DNA of 64,000 nucleotides from Nyssa sinensis (lineage: Eukaryota > Streptophyta > Magnoliopsida > Cornales > Nyssaceae). Position numbers and translations under genes: made by a program. The notes beneath the pieces are model-generated. The model saw nothing but the letters and a program-made list of their open reading frames with translations. It ran no database searches and was not told where the DNA came from. The DNA lies in contig VIRR01000489.1 in the NCBI GenBank assembly GCA_008638375.1, positions 1-64,000 of the forward strand. The letters run 5' to 3'. Of this stretch, positions 11,470 to 23,092 are shown one piece after another (position 1 is the stretch's first letter; the number at the start of each line of letters is the position of its first letter).

Positions 11470-11715
11470 TTATTCATCTGAGTTTGTATCATCATCTGAA
11501 CTTGAAGTTTCTTCATTCTCGGTACAATACTCTAACAATGTCTCATCATCAAAATCACTTTCCTCGTCATCATCATCATTAATGAACGTTGCATCCCTCA
11601 GATCTAATTGTATGGTATTGGTGACGTCGGAAGCTACGACACGAATTGTTTCTACACCATTTCTATTCAACCGATACGAACTAACATCTTCCTGATCATG
11701 CCGGACAACACTCAT
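11470..11715 (-). CDS. Small acidic-tailed ORF beside the CACTA transposase (81 aa)
   Basis: The ORF starts at ATG 11715 and ends in a strongly acidic tail (INDDDDEESDFDDETLLEY, then TSSSDDDTNSDE). It lies on the same strand as the Transposase_24 gene and about 115 bases upstream of it. In CACTA elements the TNP2-type transposase precedes Transposase_24 and often ends in an acidic tail, so this may be the last exon of a TNP2-like gene whose upstream exons are lost. No catalytic or DUF4216/DUF4218 motif is visible. Function not recognised. Confidence 0.35.
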   Translation of the reverse strand: MSVVRHDQEDVSSYRLNRNGVETIRVVASDVTNTIQLDLRDATFINDDDDEESDFDDETLLEYCTENEETSSSDDDTNSDE

Positions 11716-11720
11716 ATCTT

Positions 11721-13132
11721 GTGTTCGTTTTGATATATACCATATGGAGTGGTGCCATATCTTTAAATTGTGATATCTAGACCTATGATTGAGTAGATGT
11801 TGTTGTGTGCTTGTGATGCATACTGGACATTAGGGTTGTCCTATTCGGACTTACATTAATTTTTGCACGCTGCTTACTTGTGTGTTTTGAGAAACCTTAT
11901 TGAGCGTTATGACTTACCCTTGTTTTTCATGGGAATGGTAGATATTGACTTGATGGACGAGGGTTGTTGAAGCATTGCATGGTGGACTGAGGCTATTGTA
12001 GAGTTTAGTTTACACTGTTGTATTTATCTATTCATTTATTTATTAAGGGTGCTTGTACCCTTCAGACTATTGATGTATATGTTATATATATAAGAACTAT
12101 TAGAGTCAACTCTAGATATTGCCATATTATATATACACTATTGATGGACGATTGGTATAGTGCCTTTGATAGTAATCAATTTCATTTAATCCCATTATAG
12201 GACTTGAACAAGTTTAATCATGGAACCATACCAAAACCAATTAAAGGAAAATGATTTCAAGGAAACCAAATCAATTTTAAAAAAAAGACTTATATTTTAT
12301 ACATTTGACTAGGATGGTTAGTCTTATTACCTTTCTTTCGGGGTCCCAATGACCCCTTAGTTTGGCCCTCCGGGTTAGGGGCGTGACAGTTTTAACAGCG
12401 AGTCGACTTGGTCAACACAACGAGTTGACTCATAATGACTAGGTTTCTTCCACGATGATGGTAGGCTAGAAACTTAGTAACTTGATTTTCCAATGACATT
12501 TTTCCTTCTATTTTCTTGTTATTTTCGATCGATTCTTTACTCCAGAGTCATTCAAAGATCTTTCGGAAACATTTGGGACCACCTTCGTCCATTCTATTTT
12601 TCGCTGTCACTTCTCAACCAAAATGGCTCATTCTTATGTCATTGAGTTCCATTTTTTTAAGGGATTTAAGGTTGTAGTCATTAGATCAAATTGTTCATTC
12701 ATGTTTGAAAGTTACCCAACCCTAACTTGCAACTCCATAGCGTGTGCTAATTTCCAATTCATTTTACCTAATTTCTCTTGTATTATTCATCTAATAGGGT
12801 CTAGTTTTAGTCCGTGTTTATAAAACTACATTTGGTTTCACAACCGAGTTTAATCTAAGTTTTAACAATGGCATCCTACTAGAGTTCTAGGGTTTCTTAG
12901 TTTTTTATTTTTTCTTTCTTCATTAAAATGATCAAATATATCCTAAAAGGAATGGTTAAACCTAGAAGAATTGGATTCATACCTGTTTTGAGGTTGTTCA
13001 AAACTTTCTCTCTTTGTAGCTTCCTTTTCTCTCTCTACTGTTTGGGGTCTCTTCTAATTTCTTCCTCCTTTCGAATATTGATTCTTCTTCCTCCCTAAGG
13101 ATCTAGTTATATGCAAATACAAAAATCTTTTT

Positions 13133-13170
<38 letters not shown>

Positions 13171-14185
13171 ACAATAGTCATGCATACACACACTTAAAGT
13201 TTCCTCCATTCAAATTTTGTTTTACATCATTTATGAGTGAAGGAGATAAGTCTATATATATATGGTATCTTGGAGATAGATTTCCATCGACAAGTATCAT
13301 GGGAGATTTATTTGAAATCGAAGGTAATAAATATTTAAGAATTTGCAAATTTGAAAGCTTCTATGAAGCTGCCTTGGTTAGTGTGGTGTGGTGGAGTAAG
13401 AATTGATGTATTATTTTATGTCAATAAAACTGGCTTAACTCCTTCCTTAAAATCCTACAACACCAGCCGACAATTAGTACCAATACACACGATATATGTA
13501 GTCTCTAATACATTCACTTTGGGGCAAATAAAGACCAATGGTTGTTCTAGTCAGAAATGATATGGGTATTATAGACTAAAAAAATAATTGGTAATAATTG
13601 ATTATGGCCACCAATTGTAGCTTTGGTAAAAGAAACGTTGGTAATAATAGTCTTTTTTCTAATAGTTTGAGTTTTTTGTCAAAAATAAGTTATTTTACCC
13701 ACTGTTGTTTGAGTGTCGATAAAAGACCTATTTCTTGTAATGTCTTTTACATTTCTAAGTGAAGGAGATAAATCTATACATACATATATATATATATATA
13801 TATGGTATCTTAGAGATAGATTCCCATGGAGAAGTGTCATGGGAGATCTATTTGAAATTTAAGGTGATAAAGATTTAAGCATGATCTTGATCAGAATTTT
13901 CATATTTGGGACCTTCCTTAGTTAATGGGGTGTGGTGGGGCAAGAATTGATGTATTATATTATGTCTTTTTGTGCATATATAAGTCATGATACATTCTAC
14001 CTTTTACATGTTATGCATGCATACATGCATATCATGCATGTTATATTGTTTTGTTTATAATTTTACTTTATGTTATTTACTTGAATAGGATTAATCTCCT
14101 ACATTTAGATTGTAGTAATTTGTGTAACTAACATTTTAAATATATAGGCTTTATTTTTTATGTTAGATTTTACGCTTATTATTTC
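11721..14185. other. Non-coding stretch with a CT microsatellite and a duplicated segment
   Basis: No convincing gene. Near 12395 the sequence GGGGCGTGACA resembles the terminus of the long LTRs described below, but no second end was found. A pure (CT)n tract lies at about 13136-13167 and an (AT)n tract at 13784-13802. A diverged duplication of about 200 bases occupies 13231-13423 and 13759-13967. Confidence 0.5.
13231..13967. repeat. Direct duplication of about 200 bp around a CACTA-like end
   Basis: The segment beginning GTGAAGGAGATAA at about 13234 (AGATAGATTYCCAT..., CATGGGAGATYTATTTGAAAT, GAATTGATGTATTAT) recurs from about 13759 with roughly 85 percent likeness by eye. Between the copies, the sequence ending CCTATTTCTTGTAATG at 13742 resembles a CACTA terminal repeat (complement CATTACAAGAAATAGG, usual form CACTACAAGAAA). 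The intervening 13426-13742 may therefore be a decayed CACTA end or MITE. Confidence 0.5.
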
Positions 14186-17100
14186 TGTCACGGCCCGAAT
14201 TCCCGCAAACCCGAGGCGCTAGTAACGAAACTAAAAGAAAATAAAATGAAGGACAATCTAACGAATTCAACTCAAACTTACATTCATTTCCTTTAATGTA
14301 CATCCATGTAAAGCACAATCAATAAAAACACTCAACATGTCATTTGGGCTTAAGGCTTACATTTCAAACTATGCCCCAAAGGGCCAAAATCATTCTAAGC
14401 TCATGTCTCCTCCACTCTGCAAGGCTCCCTCAAGTCTCAAGTGCCGGGAGCGTCATCTGTAATGTGTTGTCCCACGAATGGGTCAGCTCAACTATTGGTA
14501 CAATATAATGCTAATGCAAGGAACAAAATTAAGGGCGTGGCATGTGCAAGTGTACATTTATATCTACATGTCATTCAATATCATCATACAATGTAATAGC
14601 AATAATCTATATGACATCCAACTCATTAACATAATCTAAGGTGTGGTATGTGCTAGTGTACATTCATTTCTACATGTCTTTCTAATCATCATGCCATGTA
14701 CTGATTTTATCCATAAAGCGTCCATGCAATTTCTATACCACATCCATGAATTCATTAATACGATGTAATGAAAATGTGCATGACATATCCATACAACCCT
14801 ACATCACACCTATGTCAACTCCATGCCACACCCATGTCAACTTTATGCCATGTCAACTCCATGTCATGTCAACTCCATGTCTCATTTTTGGAACACATTT
14901 GATGAAACCTGAGTACCATGTATGTCTCATTTTATGGACCTTCCTCGACGGTAATGAGTAACCACGTATATCTCATTTTACGTACCTTCCTCGACGGTCA
15001 TGAATAACCACGTATGTCTCATTTTACGGACCTTCCCCGACGATCATAAGTAACCACATATGCACAGCACCAAGTGCGCAACCCACACTATGCTTTCAAT
15101 GAATCATACCATGTCGATATGCCTTGATTCCATCATGCAATAATACAATCTCAAACAAGCAAATTTACCACACATAGAGCATGTTTTTAAACAATGCATT
15201 CCACTTAAAGCAATCACAGCATCTGAATTATAAAACCTCTTCCACATGAATGCATGCAATACAAAAATCAACGTAAATACATACCCAAGTCATGTGTTCA
15301 CCATCTTAACAACTCATCAAGAACATCAATCACGTACATCACAAACGTATAGAATAAATCATATCTCCATGGAGCAGCAAGAAACACATAAGCAACGTAA
15401 ACATTCAACTCAAGGTTTCTTTTTAAAGCAACATTCCTTATGTGAGTTTCTAACATCAAACAAATAAATATATAATCCATTCAATCAATATGAAAATCAT
15501 TCCTAAACTTAATTCTATTCCTTACTTAGCATAATATATCATACCTGACTGGTTTGTCTCAACCCAAGAAGTCGTACTCGTAGTGTAGCGAAGCTAACAG
15601 TAAGAATGTAGAAGGTCAGACCACCTTCTCTTTGCCTTTCAGTGTTCCTAAAATCATGAAATATAACTCAGTTCATTTGTTACTTGAATTATGCTATTCA
15701 TCAAATTTTATGTTTTTATTTTATGAGTTTCTATTTTGCTAAAATAAACTCTACCATTGAGTCCGGAACGTCAAACAAAGTCGGTTTAGGCTTTCGCGAA
15801 ACTCAATTTGGACTTCTGTACTAAAAAGGGCAAAACGATAATTTTGTCATTCTTGCCCCGGACCCTATCGTGGTCCTCAGAATATCCCATATATCTTATA
15901 TATAATTTTCTAAGTCTTTTGGACTTCATTTGGTATCTGCTTTTGATCATTGGGACACATCGATCATTTCTTATTTTATACGTTGACTGTTCTGGAGTCT
16001 TAATTGTGCTTAGGACAATTTATTAGATCAGATTGGCCTTTATTTGGCCTCTACTTTGCACCTACCATGCTCAGGGGAATTTTAATAATTTCACATGTTG
16101 TATAGCTACATTTTCGGGACCTCGGTTTACAAAATGGACCTCACTACTAGGTCTAGAATGTCCGACATAGTTAAATTGGACTATCTTTTATGTTTATTAG
16201 CCCTAGGTATCATTAGGGGTATTACAGTCATTTATCATTTGCGTGTCTTTATTTTTTGGGGCATAATTCCCTAAATCAGACTCCATCGTTGAGTCCGGAA
16301 TGCTCGAAATAGTAAAAATGTACTATTTATTTATTTTATTTGAGCTTCGTTTGACTTATTTAATGTCCAAGGGTAAAATAGTCATTTTACCCATTTAATA
16401 AAATAATTAAATAAATTATTTTATTATTTTATTATTTTTCAGGGGTGTATTCGTATAAAAATTTCAAGAATTGGGTCAGAATATAATTCTATAAAACTGT
16501 TGGGGTTAAAATGGAATTCCATAAATTCTGGGGGGTCAAAATATAATTTTAAAAAACATTTGAAATAAACCGGAGGGTTTATTTTATTTTTAAGTGAACC
16601 GGTTTAGGGTTTCACTGGACCAATCGGTTTGACCGGTTCAACGTGTCATGCTGACGTCATACTGACGTCAGCCCTATATAAAAAAATACATTCCTCAAAA
16701 CGATATAGTTTCACTAAACAGTTTTAAACCATTTCGCGACTGGGTCGGGGCCCGACCTGAAACCCGATCTATGACCCGACCCTGCACTGTTCATCTTCCC
16801 CAACGCTAGGGTCACTGTAGCCCTAATTTACAGGTTTTCAATTTCTTTATTTTGTGACATTTCACTCATCAAATCACCCTGATTTCAATCCCAATCAACT
16901 CCCCTAAGCCCCCTATCCTCTTTGGTGTTTATTTCATTCCTCAAAAATGGTCTAAAAGCCTGGTTCGAACTCCACCATTGGCGACTGTAAGTCACCTACT
17001 ACATGCTCGTTTCTCTACCGTTTCATGCGTGGCTTGGTCTGTCGTGTTCCTTAGGCTATGGCAATTTGAATCATGCTCTGAAAACAAGATTTAGAGCTCC

Positions 17101-18134
17101 ATTGATGAAACTGGGTTGTGAACCCGCAACCTGAAATTTCAATTTTTGTGGCCTTCTAATGTGTGTTTGGGTCGCGGCTTAGGGTCTTTGAAACCCCCAT
17201 GGGATCTATTTTAATTTTGAAACCACCAAAGTGGGTTCCTTGATGGCCATTTTAGACCTGCTGCACAAGAGGTCTGCCAATGGTGGGTGTGCACTGTTTG
17301 GTGTTCTAGGGCTGTTTCAGGGCTCAAAATTCATGTCTTAATCATGTTTTATACACTGTAAATGTCATGCATGCAAACAGAAATCTTAAACAGTTGGTAT
17401 AACCATAAAAATCTTGGAGAGAGAACAATGGTGGGTTTGGAATGTTATGCCTCCCATGGATCCTTTTCCACTTGTGGCTTAGCTCAGATCCTCCCAAGCT
17501 TCTTGTGCTCTTCCAAATGGATACATACACAATGCATCCTCACCATTTTTCACACACAATGTCTCTCTCCCTTTCTCTCTCTAGGCTTCCCCTTCTAGAT
17601 TCTGTTACAGCATGCACAACGCCAATATACACACAACACTCCGACCCACTCTTTCCCTCTTTTCTTTTTAGTTCTGATCTTCCCACCTACTCTTTCTCTC
17701 TTTTCTTTTCAATTCTGATTTTCCCACACACACACACAATGCACACTGCACACACTCATCACACTCACTTCCACACGCAATGTACACAGCACACACTTGT
17801 ACACACAAGCTTGACACACACACAGTACACTGTTGTTTTCCCACCTTCCTTTATATATTTATATATATATATATATATATATGCATTTCACTATATATAC
17901 CTACACACCCATAACATACACACATACCTTTCCAAAATAAATAAATAAATAAATAAATAAATGAATAAATAAATATTTTATTCCCAAAAAAAGAAATTTC
18001 CAGGTCATTACAATTTCACTTGCCTCCATTTAATTTGTTTTATTTTACGACTAAAATTTTCAGTAATATTTTCTTATTTCCTTATCAACTCGTTTTTATT
18101 GTTGAATTACTCAACATGAATTTGGGGTGTTACA
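14186..18134 (-). mobile_element. Long LTR of a Tekay-like chromovirus family (solo or truncated)
   Basis: On the plus strand the copy starts TGTCACGGCCCGAATTCC and ends GGGGTGTTACA. Both ends match the LTRs of the complete element at 31066-42012, so it is in minus orientation. It contains the same internal landmarks: the repeated 'GAGTCCGGAA' modules at 15700-16420, a 'CCCGACC' cluster at 16740-16790, a CT/CA-rich block with (AT)n and (AAAT)n at 17520-17975, and GGTTCGAACTCC near 16962. No matching 5-bp duplication was found (ATTTC on the left, TCATG on the right), so one edge may have been altered by recombination. No internal domain adjoins it. Confidence 0.75.
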
Positions 18135-18587
18135 TCATGATTGAAGAAAGTCCACATATGTTTTTTCCTTATATCACCTTCTAAGTCCAATAAAGCTTAA
18201 TCACCAAAACAAAAACTAAAAAACTATCAATCCATTTTTTGTAGGATTTCTCAGTGTTTGTATGAATCAAGCTTCTTTTCGTTGGAACCATAGAAATGCA
18301 AGGCAATTAAAAAAAAATATCTTCATATAGAGTTGTGGCAACACCATTTTCGTTTGACTTTTAGATTGAGTGAAGGTTCTACGATGGCATGGATGAGACA
18401 TACAACTATAGAGTTAACAAAGATAAAAAAGTTTATGGCATGGCACATGCAAAGGTGTTCAATGAATAAAATATTATTTAATATAATAATCATAATTCAT
18501 TATTATAAATATGTTGAGTACATTTCAACTTTCATACAAATTTTGCAGAATGTCATGCATGGGAAATTGTACAAGATAATACTCAAC

Positions 18588-18593
18588 TTTATT
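18588..18593 (-). terminator. Candidate polyadenylation signal AATAAA of the subtilase gene
   Basis: AATAAA on the minus strand, about 45 bases past the subtilase stop codon at 18638, the expected position of a plant near-upstream element. The rest of 18135-18637 holds only 3' flanking sequence with no other recognisable feature. Confidence 0.45.
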
Positions 18594-18637
18594 TAAACCA
18601 GTGTGCGAGATGCATGCAGTAAGAAGCTCCTAGCTAG

Positions 18638-19185
18638 CTAGAGTGAAAGCACATTGACACCAATAGGACTCCTAACCTTATGGATACCATTGCTCCTTGT
18701 CAAATAACCAAACACAAAGCTTTCTCCCTTGGTTTTTTTAAGGGGTGTGAAGTTCACTTTGAAAGACTTCTTCTCCCCCGCCTTTGTAAACTTCAATGTA
18801 GGAGGTCTAACCATAACTTTAACTCCTTCCGGGTTAACTACATCTGCAGAATAAATGGTTGGTCCCTTACCATAATAAGTGACTGTTCGACTAACAGATA
18901 ATCTTCCTTTCATCTGGAATACACCAATTGAAGGGTAGTTTAAGTTGTAGGAAGGTGTCAATGGCTTTTTGCAAATAACTAGCTTTCTTGTCAAGTTCTT
19001 CAATTGTCTAGAGCTTGCACCATGACTACACAGAAATTTGATAACATCGCTAGTATCAAAATCATAAATTAGTCCTGGATCCAATGCTGCAAAAGGATTC
19101 ACGTGTCCAGATCCGTAATCAAAAGGTGTGGACTTGGCGCCATCAGAATTTACAATGGGCAATCCAGTGTTATCAGTGACCGTAG
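18638..19185 (-). CDS. Subtilase exon 11: end of catalytic domain and Fn3-like domain
   Basis: The frame is open from the splice acceptor (GTAG before CTACGGTC) to the stop at 18638. It opens with the VTDNTG segment and carries DYGSGHVNPFAALDPGLIYD, the conserved stretch that closes the catalytic domain, then LNYPSIGVF, which starts the Fn3-like domain (PF17766), through RTVTYYG, VRPPTLKFTKAGEKKSF and a final FGYLTRSNGIHKVRSPI. No lesion is seen. The first codon is completed by the single G left by exon 10. Confidence 0.9.
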
Positions 19186-19236
19186 CTACACAATCAAATG
19201 GAATAATAGATGTTGGTTAATATATAAGAAACATCA

Positions 19237-20239
<1,003 letters not shown>

Positions 20240-21537
20240 CTGACAAAGAAAAAACGTTAGAGAAATTTTTAGCCAAATAAAATTTGGGAAAAATTACCAT
20301 TAAGAGTAAACAACTACATTGAAATTATACATGTTATCCATAGAATAAATAAATAAATAATAAAGGAACAAAGATATGGAGAAAGTTTGCAGTTATGCTT
20401 AAAAACGAGGACAGATGATTTGGAATTAATTTTAAACTCATATGATGCTAGTAATGGAATTGAATTATATAAATGGATAAAAGCACTAAAAAATCTATGT
20501 GGTTATTAATGAATGAGCGATGTTATGTATAATCAATTTTTTAAGAAATTTTATATTTACTCGGAAATATAAAATTGTAGGATCTACTATAATAAATGTA
20601 ATTAAGTGTTAGTGGAACCAATTTTTTAATTTTTTTTTTGGATAGCAAAGAAAAAAATTAATTTATTGATGAAAAAGTAAAATGTACCAGATATACTTAA
20701 AGAAATCATCAATAAAGAGCTAAAGAAAACAAAAGAAAGCATCATAACTTTCCTAACTCCATTCCCACTAGGTTGGCACAAAAAAAAAAAAAAAAAGAAT
20801 TCAAAAGCTTTCCACCCAACCAAAACAAAGACAAAACATAAAACAATAGCAACAAAGATCTAACATAAAAGCCACCGCAGATTACACCGTGAAAAAAAAA
20901 AAAAAAACCAAACAGAACACCCAAACTTCAATATATAGCAGCAATCCCGAAGAATCATCTAATAATTCTAGCTTCCAACCTGCTTTCACCAACCTCAGAT
21001 AGAATCAAAACTGACGAGCCCATGTGACTGGATCCCAACCCAACAATTCGAGACAAAGGGCAAACAGAGAAAAAAACAAAAGAAGAAGAAAGAGAAGAGA
21101 ACAAAATCACCCAATAGACCTGCAGCGAAACTGGGAAAATAAGCCCAGCCCATTCAATCACACAGGCATACCTCTAATCCCTCTCAGATTTAGAGATAAT
21201 CTCGTGAATGGAATATCCAGAGAAATGGTTCCTTGATTTTGCCCAAATAGCAATTCTAAATTTGATCAAGTCAACTACCTCATTCCAATTGATAGGTTTA
21301 TTTTCAAAAATACTAAGATTTCTTACTTTCCATAATGACCACACTATTGCCAGAGGAATAACCTTCCACAAAGCTAATTCTGAACTACTAAAAGTCCACC
21401 TACTCCACCAATCAATCATGAGAGATAAAAACCACATATTAATTATGTATATGAGAGATAAAATTTATTGCTTTAAAACAATTCGCCATACATATCATTT
21501 TCCTTTGTAAATAGAATAGATGAAAGATGGAAAATAC
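20240..21537. other. Subtilase intron 7, enlarged by a LINE fragment
   Basis: The intron runs from the GTATT donor after exon 7 (minus) to the TTTGTCAG acceptor of exon 8. It holds an L1-type LINE 3' end (separate entry) plus two poly-A runs on the plus strand (about 20779-20797 and 20891-20906). No coding role. Confidence 0.7.
20626..21440 (-). mobile_element. 3' end of an L1-type LINE retrotransposon
   Basis: A minus-strand ORF at 21437-21174 encodes the end of a plant LINE ORF2, with the zf-RVT/C-terminal style pattern 'IPLAIVWSLWKVRNLSIFE' followed by 'LIKFRIAIWAKSRN'. It is followed by about 540 bases of 3' untranslated sequence and an A-rich tail (poly-T on the plus strand at 20630-20640). 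The reverse transcriptase and endonuclease are missing, as in most 5'-truncated copies. A clear target duplication was not found. Confidence 0.7.
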
Positions 21538-22304
21538 CTTGCATTCTCTTTTGGAACTCCTGGGGCAGCTGCAGCACTTCCTGCTATTAATTCATGTGAC
21601 TTTTCCATTTTAAGAGGGTTTATACCAAAACCCTGAAAAGAGAATATTGTTTCAAATATAAAATCCACATTAGTAGTTGGGGGGTCTCTGTAGTAATTAA
21701 CGTATTTGCAAGGATTACCTTCAAAACTTTCGAATTTCCAAGATATATGTTTGAGTTGAGTTGAGTTCTCTGTCTATGGAGCTGGCAGCAACAGTAAGGA
21801 TCCAGGGAGCAACATTAGATGCTGTATATGGATAAAACGAATTTCCAGCTGAAGCAGAAACGAGAATGCCTTTCTGGAATGCATGAAATGCTCCAATTGA
21901 ATTTGCATCTTCAAAGTAGACTGGTTGAGGAGTGGAGCCAATAGACATAGAGATGATATCAACACCATCGCCAACGGCATCATCAAATGCAGAAAGCATG
22001 TCAGCATCAGCACAACTGCCAAACCAACAAGCCTTATAGATGGCGAGTCTGGCACTTGATGCACCACCTCTTGCAGTGCCTCTGGCTATTCCAAATAAGC
22101 TGACATTAGTTACCACAGATCCAGCCGCTGTTGAGGCTGTGTGGGTTCCGTGGCCATCACTATCTCGAGCTGACCGAAAGTAAAGTCTGCCGAAAGATTC
22201 AAGTGGCCCTCCTGCTTCTTCAAACCCTTTCGAGTAGTACCGGGCACCTATTATTTTTCTGAAATTTGCATGCAATAGAGTTGGCATGGTCAAGTCTTCT
22301 TCAA

Positions 22305-22359
<55 letters not shown>

Positions 22360-22556
22360 CAGTGAATCTGGTTTGATTATATATAATTAAGCTTATAAGT
22401 GAGAGGATAATTTGATTATTATTTTTTAAATAAAATTAAAATACCTGTTGCAGTTAGCCAATGTAAAATTATCACCCGTTACACATTTTCCCTTGAATTT
22501 CTTCGGCACTGGACCTAGTCCTTTCTCACTGAAACTCTCTGACTCAGGCCAGATTC
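21538..22556 (-). pseudogene. Subtilase exons 5-7, catalytic His, with a frameshift at the end of exon 6
   Basis: Exon 5 (22556-22445) begins with the GIWPESESF motif that normally follows the catalytic Asp. Exon 6 (22258-21719) carries DSDGHGTHTAST (His), AIYKACW, DAVGDGVDIISMSIG and SASAGNS. Exon 7 (21632-21538) carries GFGINPLKMEKSHELI. At 21751-21765 the pentamer TTGAG stands three times (CTCAA on the coding strand). With three copies the frame reaches a TGA at the exon end. With two, exon 6 would be 535 bases, the phase would fit exon 7, and the expected LGNSKVLK-type sequence would read through. Confidence 0.85.
22308..22358. repeat. (AT)n microsatellite in subtilase intron 5
   Basis: A run of about 25 uninterrupted AT units between exons 6 and 5. 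Confidence 0.95.
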
Positions 22557-22624
22557 CTGAAAATTATATGTCAATGGCATATTAATGATACGAGGAATCT
22601 TAATGTCAGTTGCAGAGTGAAAAA

Positions 22625-22690
22625 ACTCACAATTTGATAATCTCACGTCGTACGCGCACGTGTAAGGCACAGGCTAATCAAATTGTAAGT
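22625..22690. repeat. Stem-loop inverted repeat at the missing Asp segment
   Basis: Arms ACTCACAATTTGATAA (22625-22640) and TAATCAAATTGTAAGT (22675-22690) pair at 14 of 16 positions around a 34-base GC-richer loop that contains TACGCGCACGTGTA. It begins exactly where homology to the subtilase exon ends, so it may be a small palindromic insertion or a template-switch product. Confidence 0.6.
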
Positions 22691-22825
22691 AACAATCATC
22701 TGATTCTGATTGCTTTGGCAGTTGACTATATTGGTGAATAGAGCTTATTCCCAGAAATTCCCATGAATGTGTTGTGTGAACCTGCTGCAATCGGCTCTCA
22801 AATACCGAAATAACTGAATCGCTTT
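22690..22825 (-). pseudogene. Subtilase exon 4: end of prodomain, active-site Asp segment lost
   Basis: After the acceptor TGTTGCAG, the exon encodes [15 protein letters not shown] and HTTHSWEFLGI, typical of the prodomain-to-catalytic junction. It should then read an SDVIVG(V/I)(L/I)DTG-like segment with the catalytic Asp and splice to GIWPES in exon 5. Instead the frame runs SESDDCYLQFD and stops at 22674. Neither other frame restores the Asp-Thr/Ser-Gly motif before exon 5. A 16-bp inverted repeat occupies exactly this place (separate entry). Confidence 0.75.
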
Positions 22826-22884
22826 CTGCAACACATGTAAAACAAAATAAATTAGAGCAAGCATACGTGATGAGTAACAACATT

Positions 22885-23025
22885 TATACATACATACGTA
22901 TATATATATATACATATGTGTATGTATATGTATATATATATGTATACATACACATATGTATATGTATATATATATATGTATGTATATATATATATATGTA
23001 TATGTGTATGTATATATATATATCA
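22885..23025. repeat. Compound (TA)n/(TATG)n microsatellite in intron 3
   Basis: About 140 bases of TATA, TACA and TATG units, just left of the solo LTR. It produces long Tyr/Ile-rich reading frames on both strands that are not genes. Confidence 0.95.
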
Positions 23026-23092
23026 AAAACACATGAGCATGGTGTCGAAAATTAATGCATTTTTGTGAAACAAAGTCAAAAAGTTGTAGGCT

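Larger units (their letters stand above)
5071..11720 (-). mobile_element. CACTA (En/Spm) DNA transposon, right part truncated or not recognised
   Basis: The left terminus reads CACTACAACAAAA from 5074, the conserved CACTA terminal inverted repeat. It is followed by subterminal copies of TTAGCGACGCAC in both orientations, a 161-bp tandem array, and a Transposase_24 gene on the minus strand. The matching right terminal repeat (TTTTGTTGTAGTG) was not found before the LTR at 14186, so the right boundary is set at the last ORF possibly belonging to the element. The 3-bp target copy on the left would be ATC (5071-5073). The element sits inside the Tat-like gag fragment and is therefore younger than it. 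Confidence 0.8.

Noticed and set aside
17442..17948. 168-codon frame in the LTR at 14186-18134
   Set aside because: It is built from CT, CACA and TATA simple sequence, with no domain and no conservation in frame with the other LTRs.
14186..18134. Clean solo LTR with target duplication
   Set aside because: Both termini are recognisable but flanking pentamers (ATTTC, TCATG) differ, so a simple insertion plus recombination is not supported.
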